Source: Alisma plantago-aquatica (lineage: Eukaryota; Streptophyta; Magnoliopsida; Alismatales; Alismataceae). Taken from it: a stretch of DNA of 64,000 bases. The DNA is taken from NCBI GenBank assembly GCA_963693085.1, contig OY856413.1, forward strand, positions 746,391,056 through 746,455,055, read 5' to 3'. This document shows positions 58,001 through 64,000 of this stretch, piece by piece. The position numbers were made by a program, and so were the translations under genes. The stretch's first letter is position 1. Each line of letters begins with the position of its first letter. A model generated the notes under the pieces. It did not search any database, was not told the DNA's origin, and was given only the letters and a program-made list of their open reading frames with translations.

Positions 58001-58890
58001 CATACTGACTAAGGAAGGTGAGGTCGTGGATTCTGGCTCTTCCCTTAGACCTTGTATAGCATGGATATTGACTTCTCAAGTGGTCAGTGGGATTTTGGTG
58101 GTATGACTCAAATCCTTGGGGCATAAAAAAATATGTAATCAGCCATGTAGTATAATTGGATAGGATCAAAATAAGAAAATATTGGATGAGGCCTTGCTTA
58201 ATCTTTATACAATGTTGTTGATAGGAAATATACATGTTCTTCACATTCCTTTTTAAATTGTTAAGATGTTTCATAATTCAATAGTAATTTATCTTCTTGT
58301 TAATAGTGAATACCTGCTTCACACAATTGTAATTAGACTGTTGCTTCATTTATCTTATATGTGATAATAACATAGTTGATGGTGAGTTATATCTCCCACT
58401 GAGATTTGGAATCTCACCTCGTGGGTTTCCTACACCCTTTTTAGGTGGATGAGCATGAAGAGGTAGAGATCGTGCATCAAAGGTTGAGCAGCAACAAGAG
58501 GACTAGTAGCTGACGAGGTTGGAAGTACTGCTGGATATCTTTTGTTGATAGAGTCCTAGAGTCATCCATGTACACTCGGGTCTTTGGGGAAACATTTTCT
58601 AGATGTTTTGTGAACGTGCTTTCTTTATGTGGCTGGCTTGTATACCTGTTATGTGCAAATGTGGTGGAATCATGTATATATGTTCCGAAACATGTACAAT
58701 GGTAACAGGTTAGTAGCATGCCTCGTATCTGCTTTGAGGCATGAAAGGACTTATATGTAAAAGTTCTTGTTGTTTGGTAGTTTTATGAAAATGATTTTAA
58801 TTTATAGTGTTTTTTGATACTATGCTTGTTAATCGCTCTTCCATGATTTTGTTTGGAGTAATCTAGCTTTGTGTGGCGCAGGGTGTCACA
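55083..58890 (+). repeat. 3' LTR of gypsy element B
   Basis: TGTAAGGAACC...GGGTGTCACA, 3.8 kb, colinear with the split 5' LTR. It shows what the uninterrupted LTR looked like at the SIRE insertion point (about 57270). Confidence 0.95.
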
Positions 58891-58895
58891 AAAGG

Positions 58896-61800
58896 CATAT
58901 AATAATGTTCAACTCATATTCTACATGGCTTGTCATCTTTTAATCATTTTCCATGAAACTACTTGGCTTGTATCTCACCAAGTAGAATTTTCCATGCCTA
59001 ATTCTCATGTCAAGGACTCATCATCACAATCTTAGGATTTAGCTGACCACCTTAAGAAATCAACAATAGACCATATTCCACTATAGGGTTGCCTAAATTG
59101 GATCACATCCTCATCCCAGGTATACAAAATAGGAATCAACATAACAGAATATCTCATATCATCATCGCATATCATGTATCATCATATTTCACATGTTTTA
59201 TAGTTTTCATTTCATCATATCTAGTCCCTCATGGACATAGACTTTCACAATAAGGATTTAGGGCTTGAGCCACTCCAGATGACTCACTCCTAAATCCTAG
59301 TGGTCTAACCTTTAAGGCCTTGATCCACACTCTGGAAATCCATCTCATAATTCTCTGATTACTACAAGGAGATCTGTTTTGTTTCCTCAGTGTGGACCTC
59401 AGGGGAAACTCACGGTGTTCAGAGAACCTAACTATATGTATCATCATTTCACTTGTTCTTCAATTATAATCAACATATATAATCAACTTGAATAGTATCA
59501 TTCTTCAGTTATGGATACTATTCAATACATAAGTGATCTCATTTGAAATATATTAGAGAAGGTCATGTTTAGAATACAAGTAGCATGACATACAATTATA
59601 ATCCAAGAGCACATTCAAATAAACCATTTCATAATCTTGAACCTCATCTTGTATTTGAATTTAACTATATTCATATGCATTTCTTAATCCCTGATTTGAT
59701 TTCATTACTCATTAACGTTACATAGGTCATCATTTTAGGGTTAGAGTTAGGTACTTAGATCCATGTACTAATTTTCACACTTTCCTTTGATTCTATATTC
59801 ATTAGTCCTCATTTCTTTCATTTCATGTTCACTACTACTCTTAGAATGAAACAGTATAACGATACTAATTCCATATTTCACTCTCATTGGTATCCTTTAT
59901 AGTCTGGTTTTGTAGTATTCTATTCATTTTAGGTTAACTGAGATATACTTAAAGTAAATAGATAAAATACTTCCTTATAATTAATATTTAGTTAATTACA
60001 TATCATCACAATACATCTCACCCTTGTCCATTTCTTATTTTTCATCTACATACATGTATCATATCATTTGACTCGTAGTGGCATTTTAGTAAATAATAGA
60101 AATCCTTTTATTTCTTATAAATCTCTCAAATTAGAAGGTTCTATAGATAGGGTTACTTCATATTACCTCTAAATTTTTAGTCATATTTTAATTCATTATT
60201 ATGTGACTTGTATAAAAAGGCATGCATTCATGCGATATTTACTCATAATTTCATGAACAATACTAAAATAGATGAATTAGGCTTTAATCATAATGATATG
60301 TCTTATCACCTTCAGTTGAAGTTGTAATACCTACAATTGAGCATTTCTTGACATCTACAAGATTAAATACAAATTTAGGCTTTATCTCTCATACACAACT
60401 TGATACGGAATTTCTAGGGTTTAGGAAGTTGTCTTAGTTCAACACATCATACAAATCATAACATTTAGTAATCTCATCATGGTACACAAGGGTTCATTAG
60501 GGATATCACAAAACCCTAGTTTCCATTTGCAAATAATTTATCCATCAATCATAAGTATACATTAATTCATTGATGTATTTGATTCAACCCCTCAACGCAA
60601 ACCCTAAATAGGGAAATCACCATCACAAATTTTCATACCAATTCTTGTGTACATGTCATTTTAAATCTCAGTAAGATTAAGATATACACTTGTGTAATTT
60701 TATCTCATGCAATTCATATATGATTCTATACATCTCATCTCAATTTCCAAGAATATCATTCAATAGGTTGATTCTAGGTAATATCCATATTAAACAACAA
60801 AATATTATATCCATGGGATTTTTCTTGAATCTTGAATCAATAGAGGATCTAGAAAAATACAACAAAGAGAAATGATCTAAATCAGTACCATCCCAACTGA
60901 TTAGAAACTTGCATACAGGTTCTAGTAATGATCTTGATCATCTATCCAGATACAATTAGGCTTTCACCATGATTAAATAGCTTAATAGGGAGATAAACAC
61001 TCTCCTAAATTGACAAGCACCTTAGAAACATAGGTCAAACTCTAAATTTTTAGAAATCCACCAAGGTTCTAGATATTGAATACATTTCTTCCTCCTATCG
61101 ACTCAGAAACCCTAGAAATGGAGAATATGATAGAAGAGTGAGAAAATAGGGAAATTTGACATCATTTCAAATTTAATTAGAAATGGTACGGAATATTGAC
61201 ATGTGAGAGAAGATTCACCATGAAACACTATGTTACGAAGCTAAAGTTACTTGGCTTCATCATTTCTCGGATGATGAATCAGCAACTCCACCACTTTCTC
61301 CTCTCAAACCATAACTCTCCCTCTCTCACTAGGATTTTTATTTCTCAAAATGATTCATGAAATATGATAGCTTCTTGGGTTTTAGGTTACCCATATAGTT
61401 CAATTAAGGTGCTTGGGTCAATTGTAAATTCACCCAATTTTACACTTTCTTTTATTTCAGTAGAATTATCTATCATACAAATGTTATTGAATATCATTTA
61501 TTAAATAGGTCAAAAATCCTCCTAAAATTATGAAAAATTAGTATGTTGTATGACACAACATTTAAGAGATATAGATAAAATTAGATCATTTAGACTTACC
61601 AATAAGAAGATAAAAATAAAATACTACATTATTATCTTTCAGGGAAAATGCATGGTCGGCTGAGTTTATCCTGGAGAAACTCGACTAAAACCCCTCTCTG
61701 GATCAGTATAACATCATTCATAAACTATTCAAATTTAAAAACATGACTAAAATGGAGTATCCAAATTATTGTTAAAAATTCAAATCAATTGGATATACCA

Positions 61801-62263
61801 ATAAAAATAAATAATTCAAATACCACACGGCTATATTTCACTCTGAATACACGGTCAGATGAGTTTGTCCTGGGGTCACTCAGCCTAAAAATAGGTCACA
61901 AAACATTCCAAAATTCTGATAGTTGTTAAGAATATTTTTGTTTGAGTTCTCCAAATCATATCCAAATTTCAAGTAAATCAGAGTTGTATATAAAATACTA
62001 AAAAGTATTTCGCACACTTTTATCTTTATCAAATTCTATATGCATGTTACCAAAACCCTAAATTTTTCCAATCAGGATTTTCAATTCTCAAACCCTAATT
62101 ATTTGAAATAAAAGAATTATTAGAATTTCTACTCATTAGTTTTAGAGAATCATAATTAGACTACCATCATTAGTCAAGCTTTGAACAATGATCAATCTAG
62201 TTGAGCATGAAATCATCTAAGTAAACCGTAATTAGATGGTCAATCTAAAAATGAGTCATTACA
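58896..62263 (-). mobile_element. Old minus-strand gypsy-type LTR sequence
   Basis: The right edge reads TGTAATGACTCATTTTTAG on the minus strand, a typical gypsy LTR start. Its content from 60395 onwards is shared with 49860-50790. No coding region is recognised; short ORFs are in non-LTR-like frames without domains. The left boundary is not found; it may continue from the target flank at 24954 across the gypsy nest. Confidence 0.55.
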
Positions 62264-63200
62264 GTATGTTACATTCAACCGACTAGCATGCTAGTCAGCC
62301 GAATGGGCCAAAATTCATGAAATGTGTCCCATTGTGTCCCCAGATTTGTGGAAATCCTAGTCCATCCACTCCTATATACCGGGGGGCAAGTCTCTCATTA
62401 CATATAATCCTCACATCAACATTGTGGTATTGTGAGAGGCAGAGGCATCTTACCCATAAAAGGGAGAGGTATCAAAAGGGGAGAAAGAGTCAGCACTAGT
62501 ATGTTGACAACATGAAGGGACAACTCCTTCCTACCAGTTCTAGAAGAATGAGGAGGAGTTCTCATTAGTCCGTGTGGGCTACATAGAGACGTAGAAGCCA
62601 CTGCCATCATACTAAGAGGATGTCGTCTACCGCCATGCATGGTTCTACACCAGGAAGCCACCACCGACAACCGTTGATGTGCTTCTTGAGAAAGAAGAAC
62701 AACACTACAAAGATTGTCACTGGACTTGCTCCAAGACCAGGTATATGTCTTGCAACCTTCCATCCCATTTATAGTTATTGATGAGATCCACTGCCTTATG
62801 ATAAATGTAACCAGATTTATTTGTTTCCACTACCATCTATGTTGCCATATTTTCCTACAAATAGAAGAATTATGGGTCACATGAGTCTTTGTGATTTCTT
62901 TTATTTTGAAGACTGAAACACTCGACGCAGAAGAAGCTCTAGAAGAGGACACTAGATGTACCAACATTTTGGTAGAAAGTCCCTAAGTAGAAGAAGTTCA
63001 GACCATAGTAGAAGAAGATATAGAGCTCACTCCATGCTTTCTGATGATGAATGGGATGAGAAAAATTGGGGCTATATACAAATTATGATGGAAGCATGTA
63101 AGTATAGTTGAGACACACTGAGGAAGATGGAAGAGTAGATAAGTAGCTTTCAAGTGCATGCTATATTTGATGGATATAACCCCTATGAATACCATGTTAA
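62264..63200 (+). other. Promoter-like fragment of an unidentified retroelement
   Basis: A perfect 16-bp palindrome GACTAGCATGCTAGTC (about 62281-62296) is followed 75 bp later by the TATA-like CTCCTATATACCGG and by leader-like purine/pyrimidine-rich sequence. Downstream (62920-63180) is Glu/Arg/Ser-rich sequence in broken frames, which may be gag debris. No domain can be assigned. Confidence 0.4.
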
Positions 63201-64000
63201 TGTTGGGAAATACGAGCATAGAGTATAGCAATGGAAACAAAAAAATTATCTATCTGTATTCCCATAACAGCAAGATCACGTCAACTACTATGAAATAGGA
63301 AGTATGTTTTAGTGAGTTATACCTGGTCTTGAAGTAAGTCCAGTGACAACAACTTGCTTCAATGCAACTATCTACTAGTTTCTCTTGGATGGTGGTTGTG
63401 CAGATCCTGACCTTCACTACAAACAACGAGCAGAACAACTTCTACAGTGACTCCTGTGGTCTCGCCACAGACTACAGACTGACTTTTCTCTCTTAACAAA
63501 AACCAAAGGACTCCTACCTCTAGAGTAGTCCACACAGATCAACTAGAACTCCTATCATTCAACTAAAACAAACAGGAAGGAGTTGTCCCTCACATTGGTG
63601 TACTAGTCACCAACATGCTCTCCCAAACAACGAGTCTCAGTTGTTCTCTCCTGTAGCAATCCCTCCCTAGTTGGGTAGGACTTGCTTGGGCTCTCTCAGT
63701 TACCACAACTATAGAGAATAATTATTATCAGAGAAACTGATTCTCAGTTATTGTTCTTATTGTTTTTGTGCCCTAGGAATCCTAGAGTACCCTATATTTA
63801 TAGTCGGTGTTAGGGTCAAGGTTCCCGGTCTGCACGGGATTTGTGTGGGAGTGGAAGGGACCGAAATTTCTTAAATTTTTGCAACCTACTAAACATGAGA
63901 CAGTCATATGGACACACAAGAAAGTCATCTCACACTGCAAGATGGTCGTTTGGCAGTTTCCCAATCACACACGAATTTGGTAAATTGATTCTAATTAATA
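63201..64000 (-). mobile_element. LTR of family A, copy 3 (runs off window)
   Basis: Plus-strand TGTTGGGAAATACG at 63201 is the LTR edge. 63480-63900 aligns with 100-500 of copy 1 (CTCCTACCTCTA..AGTAGTCCACAC, TACTAGTCxCCAACA, GGGCTCTCTC blocks). A TATA-like CCTATATTTATAG lies at 63791-63805, read on the minus strand. An array of ~20-bp units with GTCAT/GTCGT cores begins near 63893. It continues past the window end. Confidence 0.75.

Larger units (their letters stand above)
24955..58895 (+). mobile_element. Tekay-like Ty3/gypsy retrotransposon B, host of the nest
   Basis: LTRs of about 3.8 kb at 24960-39905 (split by the SIRE insertion) and 55083-58890 are flanked by AAAGG at 24955-24959 and 58891-58895. 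Both LTRs start TGTAAGGA and end GTGTCACA. A perfect iMet primer-binding site follows the 5' LTR. Gag/protease remnants, RT, RNase H, integrase and a chromodomain-like tail follow in gypsy order, interrupted by a CACTA transposon. Without the inserted elements it would be about 11.4 kb. The first ~290 bp of the two LTRs differ at roughly 9 percent by eye, so this is much older than the SIRE insertion. Confidence 0.93.

Overview
The window is repeat-dominated nuclear DNA from a flowering plant. The sequence shows chromodomain-type Ty3/gypsy retrotransposons primed by tRNA-iMet, a SIRE-type Ty1/copia element with a third ORF, a Cassandra TRIM carrying 5S rRNA sequence in its LTRs, a CACTA (En/Spm) DNA transposon with an Ulp1-type gene, and tRNA-derived SINEs. 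I found no convincing single-copy host gene. Almost everything readable is mobile DNA or its debris, and every long intact ORF belongs to one young element. The species cannot be named from the sequence.

Layout. 1-2148: part of an LTR (called family A here) on the minus strand, with a palindromic ~21-bp motif array upstream of its TATA box. 2150-3930: a long inverted repeat. 5348-15698: a complete but decayed Tekay/Del-like gypsy element on the minus strand (2.6-kb LTRs, TTAAG target duplication). 15806-16493: Cassandra. 17140-19410: an LTR scrap, AT microsatellites embedded in a 253-bp duplication, and a chain of SINE copies joined by ATGT tracts. 19411-22682: mostly anonymous, with one weak DUF4283-like ORF. 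22683-23935: family A LTR, copy 2. 24955-58895: a large nest (below). 58896-62263: an old minus-strand gypsy LTR. 62264-63200: a promoter-like LTR fragment. 63201-64000: family A LTR, copy 3, running off the window.

The nest. A Tekay-type gypsy element (LTRs about 3.8 kb, AAAGG duplication) occupies 24960-58890. A nearly pristine SIRE-type copia element (27140-38284, GAAGG duplication, LTRs differing at about nine sites) sits inside its 5' LTR. A CACTA transposon (40643-52044, CAA duplication) split its protease/RT region. A 4.7-kb gypsy solo LTR (40738-45475, CAACC duplication) then landed next to one CACTA end. The target duplications give an unambiguous relative order for the insertions.

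Most interesting. Several unrelated LTR families here carry clusters of short palindromic motifs, usually 75-140 bp upstream of the TATA box. In the SIRE element the same TCGGCCGA cluster recurs a second time, internally, just before a TATA box and a pyrimidine-rich leader in front of ORF3. This looks like a second, LTR-like promoter for that gene. The CACTA element encodes a PF03004-like plus Ulp1-like protein but shows no TNP2-type transposase.
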